DNA from: JANXXV01 sp038230275
GTDB lineage: Bacteria; Acidobacteriota; Terriglobia; Bryobacterales; Bryobacteraceae
Length of the DNA stretch: 29,597 nucleotides
NCBI GenBank assembly: GCA_038230275.1
Contig: JBBRNO010000080.1
Span: 1-29,597, forward strand
Direction: 5' to 3'
Of the stretch, positions 6,857 through 15,072 are shown one piece after another; within the stretch, counting starts at the first letter, position 1; every line of letters starts with the position of its first letter. A program made the position numbers and the translations under genes. The notes under the pieces were generated by a model. The model saw nothing but the letters and a program-made list of their open reading frames with translations. It did no database searches and was not told where the DNA came from.

Positions 6857-8667
6857 CGACGCTGAAATTCCGGCGATCCGATCACCAGGCCTGACACCAG
6901 CGCCGCCGAAACGGGGGCGTTCTTCTTCGCACCAGCCATCTGCCTGCCGATCGCCGCGGTAATCGCCAGCATCGTTTGTCGCGATGGGTCGTAGCGCAGA
7001 ATCCGCCGCGCAATCTCCCCGGCATCCACCGCCGCCCGGTCCGGCTGCGTCACCCGCACGCCCTGCAATTTATTCTGGGCGAAATTCAGTGCGAAGTTCA
7101 TGCGCGCCAGCAGCAGCGCGGAATTGATCCACTCCTCGCCCGTATTTGAGTATCCGGTGGGTTCCACTTTGCGGTAGAGCGGCTGGCCGAGGGTTGCAAT
7201 TTGATTCGCCAATCCAAAGGGATCTTCGACATCGGCATTCATAGCCCGCGCCGCGCTGGTAATCATTTCAAACGGCGACTTCAACTTCGCGTGGTATGCG
7301 CCCCTGGACCAGAACTCGCCGGAGTTCAGCATGGTTCGCAGCACCTCTCGAATGTCTCCGTCCTTTTCACGGAACGTCTTCGCCATCCGCTCCACCAGCG
7401 CTTGCGGAGGCTTGTCGGCGACAAACCGCTGCGCCAGCTTTCGCGCAATAAAACGCGCAGTCGACGGATGGTGTGCCAGAATATCCAGCACTTGCAGCCC
7501 ATCTTCCTTGCCTCCACCCGCCGCGATCGCGACACCCAGCACCGTTTTCGCGCCCTTATCGTGCGTCTTCTCGTTGAACCAGAACCCGCTGCCTTTCTTC
7601 TGATCCTGCAGCGTCCAACCGGTGAAGCAACGCGCTACCTCAATGATGTCGTTCTGGGTATAACCGCCGTCCACGCCCAAGGTGTGCAGCTCCAGCAATT
7701 CCCGGGCATAGTTCTCATTGATGCCGCGTATGTTCTTCTTCGGCTTCTCGCCCGGCTTCAAACCGGGCGCGGCAACGGATTGAAAGTTATCCAGATAATA
7801 AAGCATCGCCGGGCTTTCCGCGGTGGCCTGCAGCAAGGCGAGAAACCGGCCCAGCACGTGCGGATGGATGGTGTCGCGTTCATAAACCGGCACCAGGTAA
7901 CGCTCGTTCCCCTTATCCAGGTAGACGTTGAAATGGTTGTACCAGAAGTCCACCAGAAGCTCTTCCAATTGCCGCCGGCTGTGGATGGCGCGCTCCAGCT
8001 TTGCCGACAATAGATCGAACGCAATCACCTGCTGCGGCGAAGCCAGCATCAACATGCGGCGGCGAATGGCGGTGGGCGCGATTCCCTGCAGCCGCCCGCG
8101 CAACTGCGGCCCAAGCGTCACCAGAAATTCGTCCAGCTTTTCCTCCGGAACGCTTTCGAGGATGCCTCGCTTCTGTTCGGGCTTACCGCTCTTCAGGATC
8201 TTGATTTGCGCTTCGGGAAGCAGATCTTCCAGTTTTGCCAGCGGCGTGAGCCCGGCGTTTTCCGTCTGGAAGTAACCGGAATAGTGCTGCGCGGTGGCGC
8301 GAAGTATGGGATCGTCCGGCAGAACCGGCTTCCCATTCAACACTGCCAGGATATTCTGTTGTTGTGGATAATGCTGCCAGATTTCCAGGGGAGTTAAGCG
8401 CAAAGTTTCCAGTGGCTGCAGCCGTCTTTCCAGCAGCGGATCTTCGCGGATTCGCTCCGGGTGCAGTTGCAACTCCATCCATTTCTTGAGCCCCAGTTTG
8501 CGGGCTGCCTCTGCATCTCCGGGGCGCTGGCCAAAGGTCAACCGGTCCAGTGCGTGTTCGGTGCGCAGGCTCTTCGGCAGCTTCGCTTGAAATGCTGCGT
8601 CCGCTTTCGGTTGTTTCGCCCAGGCAGCGGTGCAGAGAACCAGCGCAATCAGAATGCGGATTGCCAT
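6853..8667 (-). CDS. DUF1800 domain-containing exported protein
   Basis: A 604-residue protein with a signal peptide (MAIRILIALVLCTAAWAKQ) and the full-length DUF1800 fold. Recognisable blocks are ALDRLTFGQRPGDAE near residue 39 and RGINENYARELLELHTLGVD followed by GYTQNDIIEVARCFTGWTL in the middle. Further on come IARKLAQRFVADKPP and the C-terminal LNSGEFW-type segment. The biochemical role of the family is not established. In many Planctomycetes, Proteobacteria and Acidobacteria the gene is followed or preceded by a DUF1501 gene; none is present here. The ATG at 8667 begins the signal peptide; GAAGGG directly abuts it, so ribosome-binding spacing is poor. Upstream lies the terminator at 8694-8740, so the gene needs its own promoter within about 30 bp, which I could not identify. 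Confidence 0.93.
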   Translation of the reverse strand: MAIRILIALVLCTAAWAKQPKADAAFQAKLPKSLRTEHALDRLTFGQRPGDAEAARKLGLKKWMELQLHPERIREDPLLERRLQPLETLRLTPLEIWQHYPQQQNILAVLNGKPVLPDDPILRATAQHYSGYFQTENAGLTPLAKLEDLLPEAQIKILKSGKPEQKRGILESVPEEKLDEFLVTLGPQLRGRLQGIAPTAIRRRMLMLASPQQVIAFDLLSAKLERAIHSRRQLEELLVDFWYNHFNVYLDKGNERYLVPVYERDTIHPHVLGRFLALLQATAESPAMLYYLDNFQSVAAPGLKPGEKPKKNIRGINENYARELLELHTLGVDGGYTQNDIIEVARCFTGWTLQDQKKGSGFWFNEKTHDKGAKTVLGVAIAAGGGKEDGLQVLDILAHHPSTARFIARKLAQRFVADKPPQALVERMAKTFREKDGDIREVLRTMLNSGEFWSRGAYHAKLKSPFEMITSAARAMNADVEDPFGLANQIATLGQPLYRKVEPTGYSNTGEEWINSALLLARMNFALNFAQNKLQGVRVTQPDRAAVDAGEIARRILRYDPSRQTMLAITAAIGRQMAGAKKNAPVSAALVSGLVIGSPEFQRR

Positions 8668-8693
8668 CCCTTCATTGTGCGCCCGCTGCCCCC

Positions 8694-8740
8694 AAAAAAG
8701 GAGACGGCCGGAACTGGAACATTCCAGCGCCGGCCGTTTC
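8694..8740 (-). terminator. Rho-independent terminator downstream of the aquaporin pseudogene
   Basis: ACGGCCGG (8704-8711) pairs perfectly with CCGGCCGT (8730-8737) and the stem extends through 8701-8740 with one G-T pair. A second inner stem, CTGGA/TCCAG, closes the loop with a two-by-two mismatch between the stems. Read on the minus strand the hairpin is followed by CTCC and then six T (8699-8694), a classical terminator for the gene ending at 8821. On the plus strand the run after the stem is shorter (TTTCTATT). Confidence 0.75.
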
Positions 8741-8820
8741 TATTCAGCAAAGCTAATTTCTGCCACAAGATGCTTACTGCTAACGGCCGCTTGCCGCGGC
8801 AGCCCGGCCTGAGGCTGGTG

Positions 8821-9485
8821 CTAGTTCGGTCTGGCTCCCGCGATGGCCGCAACCCAGAATAGCCAAAGATGCTCAATCGCCCAGCCGCTTACGAATAGGG
8901 CCGGACCGGTGCTGCGCGCCGGATTCACGGAGAGGTTGGGACGGGAATGCCAATCGGGTGAATCAAGGTAAGTCCCAGGCTCATGGGGAATCCCGCGAAG
9001 CCAGCTGGCGCACGGGCGTCGGTAGCGCACAGGATGATCATCAGGTACATGAGCGTGAACACCACTTCCGCCGCCAGACACGATGTGAGCGCGTAGCCGC
9101 CTGGCGAGTGTGCGCCTTATCCATTGAATGCGAAGCCACCTGCCAGATCGAATCCAGCCTTGCCGCTGGCGATCACATAGAGCACTCCGGCGCCTGCAAT
9201 TCCACCGATTACCTGCGCAATTACGTACGCCGGCATTTCAGACACGGGGAAGCGCTTTCCAGCAACGAGTCCCGCAGTGACGGCGGGGTTCAAATGGCAC
9301 CCGGAAATATGGCCGATGGCGAACGCGATGGTCAGAACAGTAATCCCAAAGGCCAGCGAAACACCAAGTAAACCGATACCGACATTCGGGAACGCAGCAG
9401 CGATGACTGCGCTGCCGCACCCTCCAAATACAAGCCAAATGGTACCGATGGATTCAGCCAGAGCCCTTGTTGGAACACTCTTCAT
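8821..9485 (-). pseudogene. aqpZ: Aquaporin (AqpZ-like), disrupted
   Basis: Water-channel gene of the MIP family carrying two inactivating lesions. From the ATG at 9485 (GAGGAGG about 8 bases upstream) the frame reads a normal first half including AIGHISGCHLNPAVTAG with the first NPA box, then VIASGKAGFDLAGGFAFNG. The next codon is TAA (9119-9117), where homologues have Tyr. After it the same frame continues in family sequence (AHSPGGYAL, APAGFAG, GLTLIHP). One base is then missing near 8939-8940. The second half, with SVNPARSTGPALF (second NPA box) and GWAIEHLWLFWVAAIAGA, is in another frame and stops at 8821. The last residues of the final helix are also lacking. Real decay is most likely; two sequencing errors in one gene are possible. 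Confidence 0.88.
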
Positions 9486-9611
9486 CAGTTTTTCTCCTCC
9501 TCGAAGGACAGGCGCAACTAGGGGCGTCACCGGGATTTAATTTACGAAGTTCCGACCGGCGCTGACACTATGTATGGGCAACGGGTCACAGTAGGCAGCT
9601 AGTTAGAGTAC

Positions 9612-9641
9612 ATTATAAGGTGAGAGGGACTAAGGCGAATT
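9612..9641 (-). promoter_or_regulatory. Possible promoter in the divergent 9486-9642 region
   Basis: On the minus strand a perfect TATAAT (9617-9612) is preceded 16 bases upstream by TTCGCC, a poor -35. It would give the aquaporin gene a leader of about 120 bases. The same AT-rich patch reads TTATAA on the plus strand and might also serve the PEGA gene. The rest of this 157-bp gap shows no other recognisable element. Confidence 0.3.
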
Positions 9642-9642
9642 G

Positions 9643-10230
9643 ATGACACACGTTAGGTATAGAAGGTTAACCGTGGTGGGCAGTTACCTGATTGCCGCAG
9701 GGATGGGAGTAAACCTTCTGCAGGCGGAAGATACGGGATTTGTGCGCGCTAGAGGAAATCCAGGTGACGCAGGTGTTTTTATCAACGGCACCTATGCCGG
9801 ACCGGCAGCTCGATTCACTGTGCCGGAAAAGTATTCCGCGCCCGCTGGAGAAGTGGAAGTGACTCTCAAGGATCCTCGTTATGAGGATTTCAGCACAAAG
9901 GTCACGGTCCGCGCTAAGAAAACAGCCAAGTTCAAGTATTCGATGAAACTTAGAGAGCCGGCCAAGCCGCCATTCGGAACCTTCCGTTTGGGCGGAGGAG
10001 AGCCCGAATCGTTTCTGTCGATCTCGGCCGGTGACATTGGTGCGGTGTATTTGAACGACCGCTTCTTTGGCCACGTCGACGAATTCAACAACAAGGGTGC
10101 GGGTGTGCTGCTTAACCCCGGTACATACGAACTGCATATTTCATCGCCGGTCTACGGCGAGATTCGCCAGACTATCACCATCGAGGCGAACAAGATGACG
10201 GTAGTTCCGCTACCCAAAAAGAAAGAGTAG
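9643..10230 (+). CDS. Exported PEGA-domain protein
   Basis: A 195-residue protein beginning with a signal-like segment (RRLTVVGSYLIAAGMGVNLLQA) and containing two PEGA-like beta units. The first is about residues 30-100: a VFINGTYAGPAARF segment, then VEVTLKDPRYEDFSTKVTV. The second is about 125-190: AVYLNDRFFGHVDEF, then LNPGTYELHISSPVYGE and an ending TITIEANKMTVVPL. PEGA modules occur in surface or periplasmic proteins and are thought to bind peptidoglycan or S-layer components; no catalytic motif is present. The ATG at 9643 is preferred to an in-frame TTG just before it, with AAGG about 7 bases upstream. It converges on the hydrolase gene with only 3 bp between the stops. Confidence 0.8.
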   Translation: MTHVRYRRLTVVGSYLIAAGMGVNLLQAEDTGFVRARGNPGDAGVFINGTYAGPAARFTVPEKYSAPAGEVEVTLKDPRYEDFSTKVTVRAKKTAKFKYSMKLREPAKPPFGTFRLGGGEPESFLSISAGDIGAVYLNDRFFGHVDEFNNKGAGVLLNPGTYELHISSPVYGEIRQTITIEANKMTVVPLPKKKE

Positions 10231-10233
10231 CGT

Positions 10234-11310
10234 TCATTTCAGCGCCCACGAAAGAAAGCGTTCGGTGTAATCCAGGGCCTCCCTATTTCCGGTGCCTTTG
10301 AAGATTGCATCGAACGCATGTTCCGCCCAAGGTATCTCCAGCAGCACCGCGCGAGTGCCGCCGTTCCGCAGCTTTTCCTGCAACTCGCGCGCAAACTTCG
10401 CTTTAACAATGTGATCGCGCCCGCCCTGAATCAGCAGCGTCGGCGGTTGGGTTCGGTTGGCATAGGTAATCGGCGATGCCTGAAGGTAGCGTTCCCGCAA
10501 TTGTCCCGGCGTCCCGCCTAGAAAGCCCTCCAGCACTCCATGCACGCCAATCGGATCGGGAACCGGCGGGTCTTCATAGCCGCCAATCAGATTGGTTGGC
10601 GCATAGTAAGCCACCACTGCTCGAATCGGAATGAGCGACGGCTGATAGGCGGCCAGCAGCGCCAAGTGCCCTCCGGACGACCTTCCCAGCAGCGCCAGGC
10701 GCGTCGCATCGATCCGGTATTCCGCGGCATTGCGCTGTATAAAGAGAAGCGCGTCCTGCACGTCCTCCAGTTGCACCGGGAACTGGAACTTGGGGGCGTG
10801 ACGATAGTCGATCGCGCATACAACGTATCCCCGCGATGCCATGTAGCGCGCGAATTCCGCGTTGTCGCCAGGGGATCCATTGCGCCATGCGCCGCCGTAA
10901 ATCATCACAATGGCAGGATATTGACCTGGTTCCTCCGGGCCGTAGACGATCATGTGCAGAGTTCCGCCCCGCACCGCGTAGGGAACGTCCGGGTTTATCC
11001 GGATGGGCCGGACGCGAGTTGCCAGCGCGCCTTGCGGGGCAGGCACCACTTCGCGGAACGCGGCGGCGCGAGTCGCCCTGGTCGCCAGGAACGATACCAG
11101 CGGCACAGCGCTGCAGATCAGACTGAGTGCGCAAACGGCTAAGGCGCCTGGATTCTTTCGCGCGAGCGCTCCAATCAAAACCGCGGCAGCTATCAGCCAA
11201 GGGCTCAATTCCGGCCCGCCCAACGCTAGCGGGAAAAACAGCATGGTGGGAGCGGGGATCACGCTCCAGCAAGTGAGAAAAAGAAGGAATAAAGCAGCGG
11301 CCAGAAGCAT
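10234..11310 (-). CDS. Membrane-anchored alpha/beta hydrolase (esterase/lipase-like)
   Basis: A 358-residue protein with an N-terminal membrane region of about three helices (residues 2-30, 36-50, 57-77) followed by an alpha/beta-hydrolase domain facing, by inference, the periplasm. The catalytic triad can be placed at Ser211 in GRSSGGH, Asp299 in QGGRDHIV and His331 in WAEHAFDAI. The oxyanion-hole motif reads IYGGAW (137-142), where most members of the BD-FAE/hormone-sensitive-lipase-like group have HGG. Substrate unknown; carboxylesterase activity is the default expectation. It starts 11 bp after the stop of the VWA gene on the same strand, so the two form an operon; AGAAGGA directly precedes the ATG. 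Confidence 0.85.
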   Translation of the reverse strand: MLLAAALFLLFLTCWSVIPAPTMLFFPLALGGPELSPWLIAAAVLIGALARKNPGALAVCALSLICSAVPLVSFLATRATRAAAFREVVPAPQGALATRVRPIRINPDVPYAVRGGTLHMIVYGPEEPGQYPAIVMIYGGAWRNGSPGDNAEFARYMASRGYVVCAIDYRHAPKFQFPVQLEDVQDALLFIQRNAAEYRIDATRLALLGRSSGGHLALLAAYQPSLIPIRAVVAYYAPTNLIGGYEDPPVPDPIGVHGVLEGFLGGTPGQLRERYLQASPITYANRTQPPTLLIQGGRDHIVKAKFARELQEKLRNGGTRAVLLEIPWAEHAFDAIFKGTGNREALDYTERFLSWALK

Positions 11311-11321
11311 TCCTTCTGAGC

Positions 11322-12275
11322 TTACCGTGTAAGAAAGTAACCCTTGCGAGCATGCACAACCGCTGTCGGATGCCGAATCTTCGCCTGTGGCGACAGTTCC
11401 ACGCGAATGCTGCGAAAGCCAGTGGCGCCTGCCTCTGGCGAGTGATATTGCAGACTGTATCGCGTACGGATGTGTTCCACCATCTGGGGAAATGTTGTAC
11501 TGGCGTGGGCCATCTTCACTGCCTCGCCGCCGGTCTCATCCGCAATGTGAAACACGTCCGGGGGAGTGAAATCCGGATTGACGTAGTGCCCCGGACGAAT
11601 CGGCGCAGGGCGCTCGCCCTTACCTGCTACCATCGCATTCAGCACTGTGTCTGATTCGTACAGGCTCTGGATCACCCTATCGTCGGGGCTCTGGTAGTTC
11701 AAGCCCAGGTTATCGGTGAGAATGACAATGGCCCGCCTGCCTGCCTCGTCCGCCTTTTCACGCATGAACTTGGACCCATCCACCAGGGCATCGTTAATCG
11801 CAGTTCCGCTTCCCAGTCGTTCGTCCCAGTTTGCATTACGGAGCCCGCGAGCAACTTCGTCGAGGTCGCCGCTGAAGCTCTGCAGCACCAGAGAACCCTT
11901 GCTAAAAAGCATCACCGCCACTTTGTCACCTGGCTTCAGGTAATGGAGTGCGTCGCGCGCCACGTTTGCCACTTGATCCACATACTTCTTCATGCTGCCG
12001 CTCACGTCTAGCAAAAGAAGCAGCGAGACGGGTTCCGCGTCGCGACCGAAATAGAGGATCTTCTGTTGCTGCTTCTCGTCGAAGACCGCGAAATCATCCC
12101 GCGTCAGATCCGTAACAATCGTGGAACCCTCCGTCACCTGGACGTCCACGCGGACGTTGGAGACACCGGAGCGGAACGTGACAGTGGGCGCGTCCTTAAC
12201 GTCCGGTTTGACGTCCAGTTTCGAGTCCTGTCCGAAAGCAGGTAGTAGGATGAAGAACACTGTCATGAAAAGCAT
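11322..12275 (-). CDS. Exported VWA-domain protein (acidobacterial VWFA-related family)
   Basis: A protein of about 317 residues matching the VWFA-related family described mainly from Acidobacteria. It has a short hydrophobic leader (MLFMTVFFILLPAFGQ), a beta-rich stretch with LTRDDFAVFDEKQQQKI (57-73), then the VWA domain with metal-ion site DVSGS (90-94), a GSGTAINDAL block and VILTDN. The C-terminus YSLQYHSP...RKGYF is typical of the family. The role is not established; VWA domains mediate metal-dependent protein contacts. The start is ambiguous: ATG at 12275, or the second ATG at 12266, which a GACAAT -10-like element precedes by 7 bases. The frame stays open further upstream to 12965, but that part is antisense to selB and not family-like. 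First gene of an operon with the hydrolase. Confidence 0.88.
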   Translation of the reverse strand: MLFMTVFFILLPAFGQDSKLDVKPDVKDAPTVTFRSGVSNVRVDVQVTEGSTIVTDLTRDDFAVFDEKQQQKILYFGRDAEPVSLLLLLDVSGSMKKYVDQVANVARDALHYLKPGDKVAVMLFSKGSLVLQSFSGDLDEVARGLRNANWDERLGSGTAINDALVDGSKFMREKADEAGRRAIVILTDNLGLNYQSPDDRVIQSLYESDTVLNAMVAGKGERPAPIRPGHYVNPDFTPPDVFHIADETGGEAVKMAHASTTFPQMVEHIRTRYSLQYHSPEAGATGFRSIRVELSPQAKIRHPTAVVHARKGYFLTR

Positions 12276-14091
12276 TGTCGCGGGCACGGCTGGCCACATC
12301 GACCATGGAAAGACCGCGCTGGTACGCGCACTCACCGGCGTTGATACGGACCGGCTGGAAGAGGAAAAGCGCCGCGGCATTTCCATCGACTTAGGATTCG
12401 CGCACCTCGACCTGGCACAAAATTTGCGCATCGCTTTTGTAGACGTTCCCGGGCATGAAAAGTTCATCAAAAATATGCTCGCCGGCGTCGGCGGCATCGA
12501 TTTGCTGCTCTTTGTGATTGCGGCGGATGAGTCTATCAAACCACAGACACGCGAACATTTCGAGATCTGCCGGCTCCTCAACATCCAACGCGGGGTCGTA
12601 GTAATCACCAAGTCGGACGCCGTGGATGCTGAAATCCTGGATCTGGTGAGACTCGAAGTGGAGGAATTTGTTACGGGTTCTTTTCTGGAAGCCGCGCCCG
12701 TAGTGGCTGTCAGTTCCACTACCGGGGCAGGTCTGGCTGAACTTCGCCGTGTGCTGACGGACGTTGCAGCTACGATCGTCCCGAAAGACGATTCGCAATA
12801 TCTTCGCTTGCCGGTGGATCGCGTGTTCTCCATGCGCGGCTTTGGAACCGTGGTCACCGGCACCATGCTGGCGGGCTCGGTTTCGCTGGAACAGGAAGTG
12901 GAAGTGCATCCAGGATCCCGGCGCCTTCGGGTTCGCGGCGTGCAGGTACACGGGAAGGCATCCAAGGTGGCGCGCGCGGGGCAGCGGACTGCGTTGAATG
13001 TTACGGGCGCTGAAGAAAACGATCTGTTCCGCGGCGTTGTGCTGGCCGAACCGGGGCGATTTCAAACAACGAAAATCATCGACTGCGCCTTCGAATTGCT
13101 ATCGTCCGCAAAACCGCTGAAGAACCGTGCGCCGTTGCACTTTCACTCCGGGACTTCGGAAGTGGTTGCCGAATATCGCAGCCTGGGGTCGCCGCAATAC
13201 GCGCGGCTTCGATTGCGCGATTCCATTCTGCTGCTTCCCGGAGACCGCTTCATCGTGCGCATGTTCTCGCCGGTGGTAACCATTGGAGGCGGAGTGGTGT
13301 TGGATGTTGCTCCACCGCGCAAAGACACCCCGGAGCGGTTGCAGTTGCTTGCCGAAGGCACTGTAGAGCAGCGCGTCGCGCTGTTGATTCGTGAATCGCG
13401 CTTCGGACTGACCACGGCGGATCTGATTGCACGCACCGGGCTGACGGCCACAGTCATCGAGAAGGCAGCTAGCGCTGTAGCGGCGCAATTAGCGCAGAGC
13501 TGGTTTGTCGACAAAGGATGGATGCAGGCCACCATCGCGAAATGGAAGGGGCGATTGGCGGAGTTCCACTTGAAGTTTCCGCTGCTGCCCGGCTTGGCCA
13601 AGGAAGAGATGCGCAGCCGCGAAGCGCCGGATGCGCCACCGGCTCTGTTTGACGCGCTGTTGGCCGCCGATAAACAGCTGGTGGTCACCGGCGACGTGGT
13701 TCATTTAGCCACACACAAGCTAGCCTTGAAGCAGGACGAAGCGGACGCGTTGGCCAAAATTGAAGCCGCGTTTGAGCACGCAGGCCTCGCCGTACCGGGG
13801 GTGCCGGAGGTGCTTCAGCGTTCCGGCGTGGAAGCGGCGCGTGCCCGTAGCCTTTTGCAGATTCTCTACCGCGGCAAGAAACTGATACGCATCGGCGACG
13901 ATCTGGTTTTTCACCAATCGGCATTAACCACCTTGCGCGAACTGCTGGCCACGCACAAAGGCCAAAGCTTTAGCGTGGGCGAGTTCAAGGACTGGACCGG
14001 CATCAGCAGGAAGTACGCCATCCCTTTGTTGGAATACCTGGATCGCGAACACATCACCATGCGCGATGGTGATTCCCGCCGGGTGTTGTAG
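12265..14091 (+). CDS. selB: Selenocysteine-specific translation elongation factor
   Basis: GTPase that delivers selenocysteyl-tRNA to the ribosome at UGA codons marked by a SECIS hairpin. The 608-residue protein has G1 AGHIDHGKT (9-17), the SelB-type switch EEEKRRGISIDLGFAHL (32-48), G3 DVPGH (60-64) and G4 TKSD (115-118). These are followed by EF-Tu-like beta-barrel domains with FSMRGFGTVVTGT, and C-terminal winged-helix domains that bind SECIS RNA (region after about residue 370, ending ISRKYAIPLLEYLDRE). The start at 12265 fits the family N-terminus; an in-frame ATG at 12250 with a weak AGG 7 bases upstream adds five residues. No selA or tRNA-Sec gene and no obvious selenoprotein gene is in the window. 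The start region overlaps the divergent VWA gene. Confidence 0.95.
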   Translation: MKSIVAGTAGHIDHGKTALVRALTGVDTDRLEEEKRRGISIDLGFAHLDLAQNLRIAFVDVPGHEKFIKNMLAGVGGIDLLLFVIAADESIKPQTREHFEICRLLNIQRGVVVITKSDAVDAEILDLVRLEVEEFVTGSFLEAAPVVAVSSTTGAGLAELRRVLTDVAATIVPKDDSQYLRLPVDRVFSMRGFGTVVTGTMLAGSVSLEQEVEVHPGSRRLRVRGVQVHGKASKVARAGQRTALNVTGAEENDLFRGVVLAEPGRFQTTKIIDCAFELLSSAKPLKNRAPLHFHSGTSEVVAEYRSLGSPQYARLRLRDSILLLPGDRFIVRMFSPVVTIGGGVVLDVAPPRKDTPERLQLLAEGTVEQRVALLIRESRFGLTTADLIARTGLTATVIEKAASAVAAQLAQSWFVDKGWMQATIAKWKGRLAEFHLKFPLLPGLAKEEMRSREAPDAPPALFDALLAADKQLVVTGDVVHLATHKLALKQDEADALAKIEAAFEHAGLAVPGVPEVLQRSGVEAARARSLLQILYRGKKLIRIGDDLVFHQSALTTLRELLATHKGQSFSVGEFKDWTGISRKYAIPLLEYLDREHITMRDGDSRRVL

Positions 14092-14154
14092 CAAAGCCAA
14101 CAGGGTAGAGCGCTACGAGCGCCGCACATGGGCGGAGTCAGCGCGGCGGCGAAC

Positions 14155-15072
14155 TTACATCCGGTCTATGCGCGCCTTCAACTCATCCAGCGTAAGATTT
14201 CCCGGATGAAACAGATTAACCATTCCCTTCCTGTCTATCAGCACTAGCGTCGGGGTCGTACTCGCTCCATAGTTTCTGAAATTCTCCTCGCTCACCGGCG
14301 CCGGCATATCAAACAGAGGAGCATAGAATTGTTTCCGGATCTTTTCGATGTAAGCCAGTTCTTCTTCGGGCCCCACGTCGCGGCCGGCCTCCGCATAGCC
14401 GTAATGCTGCGTCGGCCCGATAACCACCAGACCCTTGGCCGCATACTGCTGCTTCAACTGAGCGACAATTTCCACTTCGTGTTTACAATCGCTGCACCAA
14501 TGCGCCCAGAAGAACAACAGCACGGGTTTGCCCTTCAGCGATGCCAGCGGCGCGGACTTCGGCCCCAGAAACGTCTTCATCTCCAGCGCCGGCGCGGGTT
14601 TTCCTTCCAGGCTCAACAGATTCAAGTTCTTCTGGATGCGCGTGCGAATGGACGTTCCGCGGTACGTGGCCAATTCTTGCTGCAAGTACTCCACCGCCTC
14701 AGCGCGTTGCCCGCGAGCCGCCAAAGATTGCCCTGCCACCTCAATGGCCGCACCCAAGGCGATGGGCAGGTACGCATCCGGATTCGCATCCAGCTTCGCC
14801 GTCAGCAACTGCGCCAGCACCATCTTCTTTGTGGCCGCGGCGTATTTTCCCGCCTGGTCAAACTGCTTCGCTGCCAGTGCCGCGCGGCCCAGCCAGGAAG
14901 AAGCGGCGATCATTTCGGGTGTGACGCCCCTTTCCACGCGATACTTCGAAATCAGCGCCTCGGCCTGCGGGAAATTGCCGTCTGACAGTGACGCTCGCAC
15001 GTCCGCCACAATCCCGGCATAAGCGCTGGAACAGGCGATGGCAACGCACGTCAAAAGCGAAACAATCTTCAT
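14155..15072 (-). CDS. Exported thioredoxin-fold protein (TlpA/ResA-like) with helical N-terminal domain
   Basis: A 305-residue protein with a signal peptide (MKIVSLLTCVAIACSSAYA), a helix-rich TPR-like region of about 130 residues, and a C-terminal thioredoxin fold. The redox motif is WCSDC (192-196), and the cis-proline loop reads ASTTPTLVLIDRKG. Proteins of this build act as periplasmic thiol-disulfide reductases, but the partner is unknown. The ATG at 15072 overlaps the stop of the TIM-barrel gene in an ATGA, and GAGG lies about 12 bases upstream, so translational coupling is likely. An upstream extension of the frame to 15216 lies inside the neighbour and has no family character. Last gene of the galU operon; it converges on selB across 63 bp that hold only a weak 5-bp hairpin at 14110-14122. 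Confidence 0.87.
   Translation of the reverse strand: MKIVSLLTCVAIACSSAYAGIVADVRASLSDGNFPQAEALISKYRVERGVTPEMIAASSWLGRAALAAKQFDQAGKYAAATKKMVLAQLLTAKLDANPDAYLPIALGAAIEVAGQSLAARGQRAEAVEYLQQELATYRGTSIRTRIQKNLNLLSLEGKPAPALEMKTFLGPKSAPLASLKGKPVLLFFWAHWCSDCKHEVEIVAQLKQQYAAKGLVVIGPTQHYGYAEAGRDVGPEEELAYIEKIRKQFYAPLFDMPAPVSEENFRNYGASTTPTLVLIDRKGMVNLFHPGNLTLDELKARIDRM

Noticed and set aside
9117..9119. Selenocysteine readthrough as explanation for the stop in the aquaporin gene
   Set aside because: The codon is TAA, not TGA, and a frameshift follows; the nearby selB is therefore not the explanation.
8821..9530. Two separate genes in the aquaporin region
   Set aside because: The two frames carry the two halves of one aquaporin (one NPA box each) and belong to a single disrupted gene.
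12276..12965. N-terminal extension of the VWA protein
   Set aside because: It is antisense to the selB GTPase domain, is Ser/Arg-rich and would bury the signal peptide; the VWA start is placed at 12275 or 12266.
14092..14154. tRNA-Sec or a terminator after selB
   Set aside because: The gap of 63 bp is too short for tRNA-Sec and shows only a 5-bp hairpin (14110-14122) without a T run.
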